Part shown: one piece after another, positions 21,660 to 59,980 of the stretch | How the letters are laid out: each line of letters starts with the position of its first letter | Position numbering within the stretch: position 1 is the first letter of the stretch | From: Sycobia sp. Sy_11 | Lineage: Eukaryota > Arthropoda > Insecta > Hymenoptera > Epichrysomallidae | DNA: 64,000 nt | Assembly: GCA_018907035.1 (NCBI GenBank) | Contig: JACCIC010000003.1 | Location: 7,361,001 to 7,425,000, forward strand | Direction of reading: 5' to 3' | The notes under the pieces: model-generated | Told to the model about the DNA's origin: nothing | Database searches by the model: none | The model's input: the letters and a program-made list of their open reading frames with translations, nothing else | Position numbers and translations under genes: made by a program

Positions 21660-22691
21660 TTTAATTTCGATTCTGTTCGTAACATAGACTTCGGAAGTAA
21701 ACTTTATAAATCACCGAAAAAAAATTTTCTGTAAACTCGATCCCATTCTTAATTCTACTATGCGCATAGCTCTAGGTGCATACGAACTAGTCCAGTTACA
21801 ACTATGTTAAGTGAAAAGAATATTATGCCGTTAGAATTAAGCAGAAAAAAATTAGCTTTTAAAAACGCAGTTAAATTATTGCATTTACCCAATATTCAGG
21901 TAACACGACCGTTAATCAAGCATCAAAGAAAAATCAACAACCAGATTGAAATATCAACCTTATTTTATTAAAGAGCAGGTAAGTGCGTAAAAGAATATAG
22001 AATAAATCTTTCAGATTTCTACCTGATAAAAAAACAACTGGTCAAACCTACGGTGAAAGCGTATTATTAAGATCCTCAAAGAGTATGGAGTGCACTTCTC
22101 CACGGAAAAATTAATACTATACATACTAGAAAATATAAACAAATCAGATGAAGCAATAATTCATTTAGACCTGTCTCAATTCCGACAAAGCACTATTAAT
22201 TGATACATTAGAACAGAATTATTGAGAAACTAAGAAACCACCTTAATGATAATCAAAGATCGTACCACATAGCTCACTCAAAAAAATAAACTATATAAGT
22301 ATAAAACCACATATTTTACTTAAACACGTTAGCAACTAAATTGAAATATTCTCAGTACACCTATAAAGTGAACCAAGAAGAAGCCACTGGAATAATAAAT
22401 TCGAAAATAATGAAAGAATGGAATATACATAAAATGGAAAGAAGATCCCAGTAAAAATCTTGTCAAAAAAACTAAAACCGGAAGTATACATAAAAATTCT
22501 GATCACCAATCTTTGTAGAAATCAAATCGTTATCATAAAAATTCGAATCGATCAAACTCCCCTTACTCAGCAACATATTTAAAAAAAAAAAAAAACAAAA
22601 TTCACCTTCATGTGATCAGTGTAAAAGCAAAGTGAATATCGAGCACATAAGATTATACTACAATGTTAAAAATATGGATAAGAGCGCCTGA
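21660..22691 (+). pseudogene. non-LTR retrotransposon fragment (post-RT to C-terminal Cys/His region)
   Basis: Blocks in successive + frames are IDFGSKLYKSPKKNF, DPILNSTMRIALGAY, then TSPVTTMLSEKNIMPLELS and, after a decayed RNase H-like stretch, NQIVIIKIRIDQTPLTQQHI and CDQCKSKVNIEHIRL. Jockey-clade ORF2 proteins end with the same series (LDPIHNxALRxALGAFRTSP ... RLRIGHTxLTH ... CxxCxxxLTVxHILxxC). Frameshifts and stops are frequent. It repeats the IDYG position of the fragment at 20176, so the two are separate copies. Confidence 0.8.
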
Positions 22692-25600
22692 AATATTTCG
22701 CAGCTAAGAAGCTTATCGAACTTTTGAACAATACAAAAAATCGCGTGAATGTTGTGAAATTTGTTCGCGCCATTCGTAACAGTATCGGCAACAGTAGGAT
22801 ATAGGTATTAAGCAACGTGAACGAGCATATTTGAAGATCCTGAGACGCTACTATGCCAACGAAGTAAAGGCTGTGAACCGACGATTTTGTGCCTTTATGG
22901 ACCATGGTCAGTCAATATAGCAGGCTTTCCCTGCTCTCCGCGCGCTCATAGTCCTCCCGAGAGAGATATTTTTGGTACACGTGATTTGCATCTGTATTTA
23001 CCCTGGATTCTGCGTTTTTAATACCAAAACTGTGGGGAAGATTGGAAAATTAGAGGCATGGCGCCCGCCTCGAACTTGAGGAAAAAGCAACTTCCCTCGC
23101 TCTGCTCGAACTATCTCTCCCATTATAACGCCTCTGCGAAAACGAGCGGAGCTGCAATGAACTCTGGCCACGAAACTTTAAGCTCGACTGCTGACGAGGG
23201 TGCATCGAATCGCGTTGCGGATGAATTCTGTTATCCGTGTCTTTGTTACTGTGACGTCGTTTAACACGTTATCATTGGTATTTTTTCTGGTCTATGTGTT
23301 TTGGTGTGTAGAATTTTCTGATTTCGTGTATTAGCGAAACGAGGTATTGGACCTTGTAGAGATCCCGATCACGCGGATCTCCGAGGGGATTGCACTTGTG
23401 CCCAGAAGTCGTCGTCCGCGGTGAGGGCTGTATTTATATTTCGTACATGAAGGAGTACTTCGAGACTTAATAATGTGTTTATTATTACGGGTGTCCGCGC
23501 GGTTATTTAATATTGTAAAAATCTAGAATTTTTTTTCTCAGCGGAGGTTTTTTATGCCACATGCGTTTGTTTTGCTTGTGTAAATCGTATTGAATTTAAT
23601 TAATAAAATAATGATGCGTTGGTTACTTATCCTATACAAGCATCCACTCTATTAGTGTATCATTTTTGTCATATAGTTGTATTTATATCTATTAATCGTA
23701 TTTTAATTGCTATTTGATTCTGTGTTTGTTTTCCTTGTATTTTTTTAGTACGAATATATTTGATCTCGAACTCTAGTTCCGACAGTAACGGAACAAACTT
23801 TTTAAAGGCACAAATCTAATTAATGAAATAAAATAAATGGTGTATTCTATAAAGTACGCATTGATATGAAGACAATATATATTTTGAGTTATTAATATGA
23901 ATAAAAAATTAATGTAAATATATTAAATAATATATCTTACAAATATGCAAATTTTAAAAATAACATTATATATTTCAATATACCTAGAGGATACGACTGT
24001 AAATACATTAAATAAAAAAGATCATTATATATAAAATAATACCGACTTATTGTTATTTAAACATTTTATAAAGAAAAAATACGCAATAAAATATTATACT
24101 ATTAAAAAGAAGCAATAACATATTATACTATTAAAAATAAGAAGAATCATAATGATATGTAAAAAAATTCTCATAGGCATAAAACCATAATCTATTATAA
24201 AATATCACTTCATAAAAAATTATCTATTTTAAATTTGCCCATATTTGTTCTACCCTATCATTAATTTCGTTTCTTGATTTAATGTATTCTTATAAATTAA
24301 AAACTCTACGTTTTTAATAACATTTAATACGGTTTTATTTATTAAAATAAAACCGTCCTTTATGTAATATGTGCAAGTTGATAACTTACCATAAAAGATT
24401 CAAGATAGATGCATATATTAGAGGTCGAATAAGAAAAATAACGCACAATAATTTTATTTATGCAAAGCCATAATTATTTATTAAAAATGTATTCTTTTTG
24501 CAAAAACTTCACTATATAAACATTACAAGTCAGAAATAACAAATGTACATAATTTATAATTTGTTACTTTTATTGCAAGCGGTTTTCACGGAAAGTAGCT
24601 ATTGTAATGAAATGTAATTTGTAATATATTGCAGAGGACGCAGACGCGCCGCCGCCATTAAATCTCAACGTACACGTAATTGCGTACGTCGTTCGCAAGG
24701 CACGTGATATAAAATGCTATTTGAATGCATATTAAATCTGCAATCGCAATTATTATGTAATATTTACAAAAATTGAAAGGAGTTAAATATTAATAAATTT
24801 TTACGATTAAGTTTACGAGCTAAACAATTTTCTAAATTTAAAAATTCACTTACATCTTCTAAATCGCGTACTGCATTTTTCTCTCTTTTATTCGTTTCCC
24901 TTCTCGATTTTTTTTCTCAACTCGGCTACATTTTGCAGAGATACAATTACAAAAAAAAAAAAGAAAAGAAAACCAATTTTTCCAGAGCACCATGATTTCG
25001 TGAATTATTTACATTATTTTGTATCTCCAGTTTAGCGCTTAGAAACTTGTTACAAAGAAAAAAAAACATTACATAGAGAAATATGAAGTATACAATGACA
25101 AAAAAAAAATTATTCGCCATCCCGCTTCGCAGGCGTCAGGAAACGAGGAACAGAGATTGACTATTTATATCGCAAAATTATATGCCTGGCATTTCAGTCT
25201 TTAACGTGCAGCTTGCACAATACTTTCTTTTTTCTTTCGCATTCATTATTAAAAGATCGCGGCATTTATACAATTATTATTAAGTACATAGAAATTCATT
25301 AATTGCGGAGTGCAAAGAAAATAATTTTCCCGCTGTTACAATGACGACTCCGTTAATGATCGGTACGTAATAGAATTTTATCCAATGCGAATGTATGTAT
25401 AAACTTTTTAGCGCTATGCGTGATGCGATAATCCGTCGCGAGGCCTTTGAAACAATAACGGTAAATTTCTCATTACCAAAGTCAAAAGCCTGGAGGACCT
25501 CGTGCACCTTCTGTAAAAACTCATCTCCAGCGTAGGATCAGTCCATTCACCAAAGAGAGATTTTGACGTAAAAAAGACACTCGGCTCCGAGACCCAATTG

Positions 25601-25977
25601 TCGATGCATGTCCGACGATTATTTTAAATATGACTTAAAAATTGTTTTAATAAATTATCATAAATTTTACAAATTCATCGAAACCAATTTCGAATTTACA
25701 ATCTACGTATCTGCATGTCGATAAAATTAATTCAATTTTGTTTTTTTTTTTTGCACAGCATGCGAATGAATTAAAAGTTTTGCGGATGCTTTCGACGACT
25801 AATAAAAACTGGGTCTGCGACCGAGCGTGTAATATAATGCCTTTCGCTTTCGAAATACTTGAACAGTTCGAAGGAAAAAAAAATCAATCAAACTCTCGGA
25901 CCATGGCATAAAATTTTGTCAAATCTGATCAGGGAAGCTCGAGGGAAATTTTCAAAATTCCAAGCGTTCTCCCATAG

Positions 25978-25978
<1 letters not shown>
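22692..25978. other. intergenic DNA downstream of Shroom
   Basis: 22900-23480 is GC-richer with a 68-codon open frame at 23058-23264 that I do not recognise. 23500-25900 is AT-rich, with no gene seen. Part of the lower end may be Shroom 3' UTR, but no polyadenylation site can be chosen. Confidence 0.5.
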
Positions 25979-25979
<1 letters not shown>

Positions 25980-26041
<62 letters not shown>

Positions 26042-26060
26042 TATACACACATATATATAA
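25980..26060. repeat. (AT)n microsatellite with tac/cac interruptions
   Basis: About 54 bp of pure AT, then atatacacacatat. Confidence 0.9.
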
Positions 26061-26788
26061 TACCTATAATATATATTCACAGAGTAAATAAGATCACAAG
26101 CGTCTACGGAATCCCTAGGATATCCGGGTTAAAACGTAATACACACTCGCTGCGTGGCTATGCTTATGTGTAAAAACTATTAATTAAAAAAAAAATTAAT
26201 TAATTAATCTATGTACAAAGGTCGTTAGTATATTTTGCACGTCTCTTAACGAATGTTCATATACGTTCGTATCACATGTAATTATTTTATATATTTTGTC
26301 CCGTTGTCATGCAGGATCGATGAAATATACTGCTTCTTCTTTGCACAATATAAGAAAGGATCAAGTCCCTCATAACGTGTATATATATATATATCAAACA
26401 TAAGATACCGAGAGAGATAAACTTAGATGTTGTTAGTATATATAGTTTCATCCTGCATAACGTCGAGGGCATTGTATTTTATATATACGGCGATAGAGGG
26501 AGCAAAAATGCACCGAGGCTTAATTGTTTCGTTTTGCATTACATACTTTGTAATTTATGCAGAGCTTAAAAAGTTGATGAATATAGCTATAAGAAAATCA
26601 GATTGTACGGATACGTTTCGAATTCGGCAAAAAAAAATTATAATAATTATAATAATAATACTTCGGATAAACAATTCAATTAAGAAAACGCACCGTGTAA
26701 AAATTTCTATACATACAAAAATGCCGAATAGCCGACGAGAGACGTTCAATTTTTTCCGTATAATAAATAAAATAAAACTTTCATATAT

Positions 26789-26791
<3 letters not shown>

Positions 26792-26846
<55 letters not shown>
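26792..26846. repeat. (TA)n microsatellite
   Basis: About 55 bp of pure TA. Confidence 0.93.
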
Positions 26847-26849
<3 letters not shown>

Positions 26850-27422
26850 TTCATTGAGTCTCGGCGCATACAGATATTTACATAATGAGCACTTATTTAG
26901 CAATGAATCTCGATTCGCACCGATCGAGTACAAGTCTGCCAAATATACAAAAGTAGATCAAAATTCTGTCTCTTTCATCATATCCTTACAAGTTTGTCCA
27001 TTTTTCTTTTTCGTCGCGTTATTCATTAACGAGCACGAAATCGCCCGATTTTCTCGGTGCGCCCTCAACACATAGCATCTGCTGCATAATAAACCATCGC
27101 CGATCGCGCGCGTATATACGCCAGATTAATTTGATACATATATACACGGGCGAAATGGTCCTCTCTTTCGATTAATATTTTATCTCTCGATATTCATTAC
27201 GTTTATTTTGTTTCTCCTCTTTGCTTTCTTAGTTTTACTTCTTTCTTCTTTGTCGCAGCGCCGCGTTAAATCGACGCGCAAGATACTTTTTTTTTTTAAA
27301 GGACTAGGCACTCAAGGTTCCATTGCAACCTTGCAAAAGCAAATTGACGATTGCATTGCGTTCCCTTATGCTCGCTCGCTCGCGGCTCTTTCTTTTACTC
27401 TCTTCCTCCATCTCTCTCACTC

Positions 27423-27449
27423 CCTCTCTCTCTCTCTCTCTCTCTCTCC
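27423..27449. repeat. (CT)n microsatellite
   Basis: About 27 bp of CT within a wider pyrimidine-rich stretch (27400-27500), 150 bp past the Shroom stop codon. In the transcript it would read GA. Confidence 0.85.
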
Positions 27450-27598
27450 CTCGCTTTCTATCGTTCTATCCCCCCCTCTTTCTCTCTCCCTTTCTCTGCA
27501 GTCCCGTCGTCAGGTGGCAGGTGCTTCGCGAACTTCCGACGTAGCTCGAGTCTACAGAGGCCGATGATATAACCGGTGCAAAGCTCCATGGTAACTCA

Positions 27599-51680
<24,082 letters not shown>

Positions 51681-53298
51681 CTGCAACATTGAGAGAGAAA
51701 ATTGGCTCGATTAGTACGTCTCGCGAAAATTCGAGGAAAATGATTCTGCAACGTCATATTATCATTGTAAATCGTGAGTCATTTATAGAGTCATCGTCGT
51801 ATATATCGGTTCGTATAGTTGTGCAAGCAAAAATTCGTATATATAGAATTATGTACAGGTAGCCCGTTGTTTAAAGAATGATAGAGAGATAATATAAGAC
51901 AGGAAGCTTCTTTTTTAAAAAGGAATTTTGAGTTTGCTTAAGCGGATTATCGGATATTATTAGTCCGATGATTTCATGTTTAAGTTTTAAAATTTTTATG
52001 AGACTTCTCATCAAACACGTATTGTATAGAAACGTAAATTATTTAAAAAAAATTTTTTTTTAAAGTATAAGATTGTTCAACCGTCATCATGAGTAATAAA
52101 ATATTTGTAAAACGGTATTATAAATTTATCTTTTAAAAAACTAACGATGTATCTTTGTAAACAGTATCGTTCGCTTTTTTTAATATTCTAGATTCTTAAA
52201 AAGAATATGGATCAATATTTTTTAGATCTTTAATTTTGTAGCTTAAGATAGTATAAATATGACAAATACCTTATGGTAGAGTATGAACGGATAATGTGGG
52301 ACTTCTGGTAAGGTAAGGCACTCGGATATCTGGAAATAGGAAAGTTGATGAATGATATGGTAAATGGTGATAATTGGAAAGCATTTAATTTTTAAGATTG
52401 AGGAGTTTATGATGCCTGCGTCAGGTAAGTTTTTAAAGTAACAAAATTTTTCATAGATCAGCATGCGAGTCGAACAACTAATTTATAAAACGCAATTGCA
52501 AGAAGAGCCAAGCGATCGTTGCTAACGTTCGCAAGCCTTGAGCTTTTCCATTGCATAACTATACTGCAAGTTATTAAACTTCAATAGAATGTACATTCAG
52601 TTAACAGAATGGAATAAAAATGCAAGATCTCGAGCCTCCATCATTTGACTGCGACTAATTCAAGCTGTGAACTTACAGGAAGGGCGAATAAAAAGTTAAA
52701 AATAACGTTCGTAAGAGTGTTTTGTTTTTTTCATTTCCTTCGTGGCGTTACGGCCTATGCTCAAGACCATCTTCTGATTCATGACGCATCGCAGATAATA
52801 CACGAACTCGAGCGCATATAAGCTTATAATTAAAGGCGCGTAATAATAGCACGAGCGTAATATGTAATTGTGTACGTGTGCGAATGCCCGTATGCACGTG
52901 TATATGTGTAGAAACGACATAAACGTGGAAGCAGTGCGTAACGTCCTTTTTTTCGTTAATACACTATACCCAGCTCTTGTCCGATTCGCATATGTAAAAA
53001 AGGAAAATCAATATTTTAAGACAAACAGGGACGGCAGGGGAGGGGGTAGTAAACACGCAAATAATCACTCGCGCGCTGTAACATTCTCTCTTAAAATCTG
53101 TGCGCGCGTGCGCGCCAAGTTAATATTCCAACGAGCATATATTTATACGTATTACAGCGACGCGTTAATCTCTCTCTTCGGCGCGTCGTTAATGTTTCTT
53201 TTTTTTTTGCGCTTCGCTCCTTTATCGGCGAAAGCACTCGAAATCGCCACAAATCCAGCATTCCTCCGCGTTCGGTTCGGAATTTCGCGCAAAATATG

Positions 53299-53347
<49 letters not shown>
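53299..53347. repeat. (TA)n microsatellite
   Basis: About 48 bp of pure TA. Confidence 0.92.
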
Positions 53348-53349
<2 letters not shown>

Positions 53350-53417
53350 CTCCGAAAATTATATTTCGCCGAGCTCTCAAATGCCTGGATAATCTCTTGG
53401 GCTCTTCTTCCTACCGT

Positions 53418-53418
53418 C

Positions 53419-53505
<87 letters not shown>
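53418..53505. repeat. compound (TA)n(CA)n(TA)n microsatellite
   Basis: A short TA lead, about 24 CA units, then about 16 TA units. Confidence 0.93.
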
Positions 53506-53506
<1 letters not shown>

Positions 53507-54632
53507 CGTGAAAGGCACTGGAAAAAGGAAAACAGAAAAGACCATAGATAGAGAGAGCTAAAATCGTCCCCGCCCCTGCTAGGCACTCGCGCGTAATATT
53601 AATAATACTCGCGCAATGATATTCCGCGCACGTACATTCGTCGGACGAGTCTGCGAACTCGTGTACGTATAATTTATATACATATATGCATATGCACGTG
53701 GACACATGTAGACGCATCAGGTTCCTTTCTCAGTTCCCTCGTTCCTTCCTCCCGACCCGTCCACGGAATAATGAAGGCGCGATCTGTACGCGAAAGTGCC
53801 AAGAGGTAAATGGAGATTTTATTATTTCTACTCCACGCCTTGTGTACGCGCACCCGGTTCACACACACGCGCACGCGCGCGCGCAATACATAGTGTAATC
53901 TGTCGTTCACGTTAATAAATAATAAAGTTTGGATTGTTCGACGCGCTTCTTTAACGGAAATAAATACCCGCTGAGCGAGGAAAGTCATATTTACATAAGC
54001 TCGCGAATAAGCAGGAAGGAGGATTAACGAATGTTTTCGATTATCTTGTCCTTTTTTTAGACTTATTGTTGTTGTCGTTGTCGTTGTTGTTATTGCTCGT
54101 TTTTCAACTTCTAACTCACGGGGAATTGTGGTAACGAGTTAGAAATTTTCTTCGACGTCGCAAGAGAATGTAAATGCACTCGTTCGATAAAAATATGGAA
54201 GGGAAATGACCATATAATTGATAATTATATTTGTATGCTCTTTAATTTTTTTTTTTTTTTTTTTTTTGCTTTGAAGCAAAAACGAGATGACTAGGTATAT
54301 ATAGTAAATAAGTCATTTAACTCTTATGTAATACGTGTTTAATTATATACGTACGGTAAAAGGAAAAAGACTCTTAAACGGACGAAAGAACGTTTCGAGG
54401 GGACATTCCTCGAGTCGTTATCTCCGAGCAAATTTCGTATGCCGTCACCGGTCTGGAATGGCGACTTTACACTTTACTTCCCGAGAGAGAAAAAATTAAA
54501 AAAAAAGAAGAAGAAGAAAAAAACGAGCAGCAGTAGCAGCCCTGTATATATGCGTAGCTGCCAAACAAGTGAGAACCGGACGGTAAAATTGCCCAAGTAG
54601 CGAATTAAACTCGCTTCCGGTCCACGATTTCG

Positions 54633-54633
<1 letters not shown>

Positions 54634-54682
<49 letters not shown>
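54634..54682. repeat. (TA)n microsatellite
   Basis: About 47 bp of pure TA. Confidence 0.92.
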
Positions 54683-54685
<3 letters not shown>

Positions 54686-55875
54686 TACGAGAATATTTTT
54701 CCTCTCGAATAATAACAATAATCATAATGTTATAAAGCGAAGCGATGTTTGGCAACGAGTGCCGCACGCGCGTGCGCGCGACCCACCGAAGTTTTCCATT
54801 AAAAGTCCATTTAAAAAGAAGAACGGACGCGCGTTTCCTAGAAGAGTACCTCCCCCCCCCCCAAGGTGAACTTTATGGCAATCGCACGCGATGGAAAGGC
54901 CCCGACCCGATAAACTCGAGATCGTGCAGCGCGGAAATGCTGCTCTTTGCCGAAAGAGGAGGAAAAAATAATAATAATGAAAAAAGCCTTCCATTTTCTT
55001 TACACGCCAAGCGGGAGAGTCCCGTAACCCGTGGAATAAAGAGAAAAGTTCGCGCTTGTTTTTCCATACCTTGGACAACGGCTTGCAACACATTTGTATA
55101 CGTTTGACGTCAGCAGATCAATTTTTACGAGAATTTATAAAGAAAATTTTTAATATTCATTATTTTATTCAAAAGAAATTAAAAACAGTACTCTAGGGTG
55201 GCCGAATGATTAAACAGTTTCCCCTTTACACGTAGTAATTGAAAAAGACTTAAAACAACATACTCTTCATGAATATTAATTTTCCATACAAATTTATGCA
55301 TCCATTTGAAATTCGTAAAGAAAAATAGTAAGAAAGATTTGTTTTTGTTATCTATTTATTTTTTTGCTAAATTACGTATTATCTTGTGAGAAATGACAAA
55401 AGAAACATTTTTCCAAGACGTTTTTCTACAAAATGCATTTTTTTTATATTCAAACAAGTAAATAACTTTAATTAAATAATTACTCCGAGAATAAGGTGGG
55501 GCAAGTAAATCTTAAGAGGTAAAAATCAACTTTCATATTAATCTGACGATCTGCACTTTACATCACAAGGGCCAAGCCCCGATATAATGTTAAAATTATC
55601 ATTTTGAGTCTACGAGTAAAAGTACAGTAGATATTTACTTATATAGGTTTTTGATTACTGAAAGATTGTATATGCGATCGCCTTTTATTCGTCATAAAAG
55701 CTTATAATAATCCTCCTTCAACTTCCTAACTGTCGAAATCAATGCAATCAATCGAATTCAATTCTTATACTTTTCTAGATTTTCCTTTAATTCTCGCTGC
55801 GCCTTCGAAGCTATTTGGGCGACGCGCCTGCTCTTAGATATATATATATAAATGTCACACACAGAGGCTTCTTCC

Positions 55876-55877
55876 TG

Positions 55878-55926
<49 letters not shown>
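55876..55926. repeat. (TA)n microsatellite
   Basis: About 50 bp with two tgt interruptions at its start. Confidence 0.9.
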
Positions 55927-55928
<2 letters not shown>

Positions 55929-56013
55929 TGTTCTGTGCGCGTTTAAAATTCGCGTCGCTCATTACATGCGCACGTGCAGGTGCGCATAATTCTGTATTTC
56001 CCCGGTACCTATT

Positions 56014-56018
<5 letters not shown>

Positions 56019-56071
<53 letters not shown>
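56019..56071. repeat. (AT)n microsatellite
   Basis: About 52 bp of AT, 93 bp beyond the previous tract. Confidence 0.92.
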
Positions 56072-56073
<2 letters not shown>

Positions 56074-57609
56074 GGTACATACGACGACGTGTCTGCACGC
56101 CGCGCGCTCTTTGAGCCTGTCTCGCGCGTGCGCCTGTGTTTCCTTGCGCACTTCCGTTCGCGAGCGCGACAAGTGAACACTAGAGTGACGGCGATGGGGT
56201 TCTTAATGCGGAAAATCCGAGGATGAGACGGGCTGATAAAGAGCGAATATATATAGATTTATATAGGTTCCAGATAGCATATATTTAAGGAGAAAAAATT
56301 TTCCTTGGACAGTATATTAAATTTGGTTTAAAATATTTTACATATAACATATTTTTGAAAAAGGGGCAAGATATATAAAATTCTATATCAGTCATACAAG
56401 TGTTTTGCTATACTGTAAAGTAATGAAAATATTACGTCGGAATTAATGTGGTGAAAGGAGACTCGTAAAAAATTGATTAAATTGATAATGGAGTCAATAT
56501 TTATGAAGTTTAGAATTCTGCGCCTAATGATCATCGCACGAAGCGTTATTGAAACGGAGAGTTATAACGAAAGTAATTGAAAAAAAGAACAACGAATAAA
56601 TTAACTTTATTTAAAATCAATTAAATGCGCCGAGGTGTATAATTATTTTACCGGGAAAATATGCATATTATCGTAATTTGCAAGGAAGTGTGGAAATTCT
56701 CGATGCGTTCGCTCCAAGGACGATTATTTAACGTCTTCGAGATTCCTTCTACATTTTCATTGAGAATATCTGCACTGTACTTCAATAAACGTATATTTCA
56801 GAATTTTAATGAAAATGATTTTTTCAGTTTTTGTAATGTAACATTTTTTACGTCTTATGATTCTTTGTTCTATATGAAAAAAAAACTTCAAATTAAACAC
56901 GTGCGTTTAAAGTAATACGTCGAAGAAGATAAAGTATTTCCAATTAGAATTATATATTAAGTTCTTACAATGAAAGCCAAATTATAATTCTTAATTTCTG
57001 TGTGCAAAAAGAACGTAATCGAAAAAAAAAAGAATAATAACATCATCGTTGTGCGCCACAAAGATTGACCGTATATATATATATATATATTCGAGATAAA
57101 GTATTTTTAAAATCCGGATTTTTATAATGTCTAAATTTTCTATTGCGTAGTCTATAACTATACAAGACACTATTTAAAGAACCCAGTAACTGTTTTTAAA
57201 CTATTTTTTATGTTTTTTATTTTGAAAATATTTCATATAGCTTTTATATTATATCGTCCATATAGACGCAATTTGAAATGCAGTTATCTACAAACCGTAA
57301 TTACAATAACCGGTATAAGAGCTCCCTCGAATTTACTCGTAATCTATACATTTTTTTTACGACAACGGAGGTGCAGTGTGTACGGGGACTCTGAAAAAAT
57401 TGCCAAGTTTATATATCACGAAGGCAATAAAAGAACAAAGGCAAAACCAGCGCCCGTGCCAATTTTACTGCTCTATATATGTATAAAATCAACACGCGAC
57501 TCGGCCCAAAAAAGTGTATAATGTCTATATAAATCGATCGACGATTACTCCCGAAAATTACAAGCAAAAACAAAAAAAAACATGAACGAGCAGAATTGCA
57601 ACCTATAAA

Positions 57610-57610
<1 letters not shown>

Positions 57611-57655
<45 letters not shown>
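57611..57655. repeat. (TA)n microsatellite
   Basis: About 44 bp of pure TA; a shorter TA run lies at 57072-57090. Confidence 0.92.
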
Positions 57656-57656
<1 letters not shown>

Positions 57657-57816
57657 CGATCAGGTCGTCTCACGTTTGTTAATCGGTATACAGATCGCGT
57701 GTTTCCTTTCATCTTTCTTGTATACACAGCATATTATATATAGATTCAGGGTCCAACGACTTGACATCGAATTAGCGAAGCAAGCATTGGCGTACAAGTA
57801 TAAATATTCGAGTATG

Positions 57817-57819
<3 letters not shown>

Positions 57820-57861
<42 letters not shown>
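57820..57861. repeat. (TA)n microsatellite
   Basis: About 41 bp of pure TA. Confidence 0.92.
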
Positions 57862-58110
57862 CTTTCATTCAAGTTCTACAGACACATCGTGCATTCCAAA
57901 ATGTCGCACCCCGCGAAAACTCGTGGCTTCCTGAAATGGTGCGCTCGCGGAACTTTCTTCGCCGAAATGCGATCGTCCGCCCTCGGACGATCGTCCGAAT
58001 CAAGGCCAAAGTCCAAAAGTCTCGATTTCTTCGCGCGCGCGTAATACATACGCGCACGGAATCCGGAAATATACCCGAATGCTCCCCGACCTCTTCTTCT
58101 ATCTCACTCT

Positions 58111-58136
58111 GTCTCTCTCTCTCTCTCTCTCTCTCT
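58111..58136. repeat. (CT)n microsatellite
   Basis: About 13 CT units; a (CA)n run follows at 58214-58236. Confidence 0.88.
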
Positions 58137-58376
58137 TTCATTTTGAAGATAAAGCATATATATTGTGCACCGCGTGCGCGTCGCGTTTATCGAGCATGCC
58201 ATTCGCGCGCGCGCACATACACACACACACACACAACGCAAAATACACGAAAGTTTATTAAATACAGACCGCTCGCACGCGCGCTTTGAATTCAAGCCGA
58301 TTTGCACGCGCACCGAGGACTGGCCATGGCGTACGCTACGTCTGATCCCGCGATGAGAAATTCTTTTTTTTCTACG

Positions 58377-58379
<3 letters not shown>

Positions 58380-58435
<56 letters not shown>
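58380..58435. repeat. (TA)n microsatellite
   Basis: About 55 bp of pure TA. Confidence 0.92.
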
Positions 58436-58437
<2 letters not shown>

Positions 58438-58644
58438 TCATGGTACATTCCGAACGGATCGACCGAGGCGCGTATTTGTAAAAGTTTCCCATAGCACTGC
58501 CGATGCCAGTAGTAGTAGCGGGAGCCGTCGACGAGTTCTGCGCGTGCTTGATACGAAGAAAAAGAAAAAAAAAGAGAGGAAAAGGTGCCCCCCGAGGCGA
58601 GCCAGTGCCGGAAGGCGCGGTCGCGACTCGTCGCGAATCCTTAG

Positions 58645-58687
<43 letters not shown>

Positions 58688-58688
58688 G
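58645..58688. repeat. compound (TA)n(CA)n microsatellite
   Basis: About 32 bp of TA, then five CA units. Confidence 0.9.
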
Positions 58689-59021
58689 TTACACAACACG
58701 CGCATGTATCGCCGCAGGTAAATGTATATATACATACATGCTCTATATGTGTTTTATACGTATTTCCACCAAACCTATCGCTGTACATTTCTCGTTAACG
58801 ATGTGTATATATATATATATATACCATCCAGGGTTGTGGCGTTTTATTTAAGCCTCGGATGTTCACCGCTGAACCGCACAAGTGCGCGAATGGAGCTTTA
58901 ATTTCTTTCGCGTATATACACACATGCGTTATGTATATACGTTATGTGTATATATAGATAAATCCTCGCTCTGCTGTTTTATTCGCCGCCTGCGATTAGA
59001 TTCCAGACGGCACGGGTAGAT

Positions 59022-59023
<2 letters not shown>

Positions 59024-59079
<56 letters not shown>
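59024..59079. repeat. (TA)n microsatellite
   Basis: About 55 bp of pure TA; shorter TA runs lie at 58804-58823 and 59172-59190. Confidence 0.92.
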
Positions 59080-59081
<2 letters not shown>

Positions 59082-59355
59082 TTGAATAGCCCGTGCGAGT
59101 GCGTGGCCCAATTTATGTACACACATGCATATAATATCGGCTTAATAAAACGTCGGTTGAAGCGCGTATTCTATATATATATATATATATGCCTTCTGAA
59201 AACGCGCTGCACGCACGCACGCGGAGAATTGAAGTTATTGCCGTCCCCCGCTTGTTTTTCAACTGACACTGCGACGATATATACAAGCATATATAGATAT
59301 ATGCATAATATACGCACCATCAGCTCCATATAATCGCGGGCAGAAGATATGCACT

Positions 59356-59358
<3 letters not shown>

Positions 59359-59408
<50 letters not shown>
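59359..59408. repeat. (TA)n microsatellite
   Basis: About 49 bp of pure TA; another run of about 28 bp lies at 59597-59625. Confidence 0.92.
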
Positions 59409-59409
<1 letters not shown>

Positions 59410-59920
59410 GGGACTTGCGTGGGAAAAAAACGAAGAACGCCGCTATCGGCCCGCATGCACGTTATCGTTTGCCCGATGCGCCGGTTCATTTTTTTACGCG
59501 GGCTAGCTCCTTTTTTCCAGAGCCCGTAAAGGAACAGGTATAGACACACATACAGGCGCAGGTGCTGCGCACGAAGGTGCCGCTCCAACACTACGATATA
59601 CATATATATATATATATATATATATTTGTAGTTTATATTCTTCTCCCTCCCTCGTTCCTTCATATTTTTTTGCGCACTGCACGCTTCTCCGTGGCGCGCG
59701 CGACCTCGACGCGCTCGAGACGCGTAATTCCTATATACCTCTATACGTACGGCAGTTCTCGGTTGCCGGTCTTTCCTTTTTTTTTTTCGTTTCTTTAACG
59801 AGCGAGGAGCTATGCAGCGGGAATATTAGCTGTTACGTTATATAGTGGTAAGAGCCATTTTTTCTTTTTACAATGGCCATACGTAATTTCACGGTGCGTT
59901 CTTTGGCATATACGTGCTAG

Positions 59921-59921
<1 letters not shown>

Positions 59922-59963
<42 letters not shown>

Positions 59964-59980
59964 CGTGCGCGCGTGTGTGC
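59922..59980. repeat. (TG)n microsatellite with TGCG interruptions
   Basis: About 38 bp of TG, then gcgtgcgtgcgcgcg and more TG; an alternating purine-pyrimidine tract throughout. Confidence 0.92.

Noticed and set aside
54722..55107. Overlapping frames of over 115 codons on both strands
   Set aside because: Neither shows a conserved motif or paired splice sites; likely chance in a CpG-rich intronic patch.
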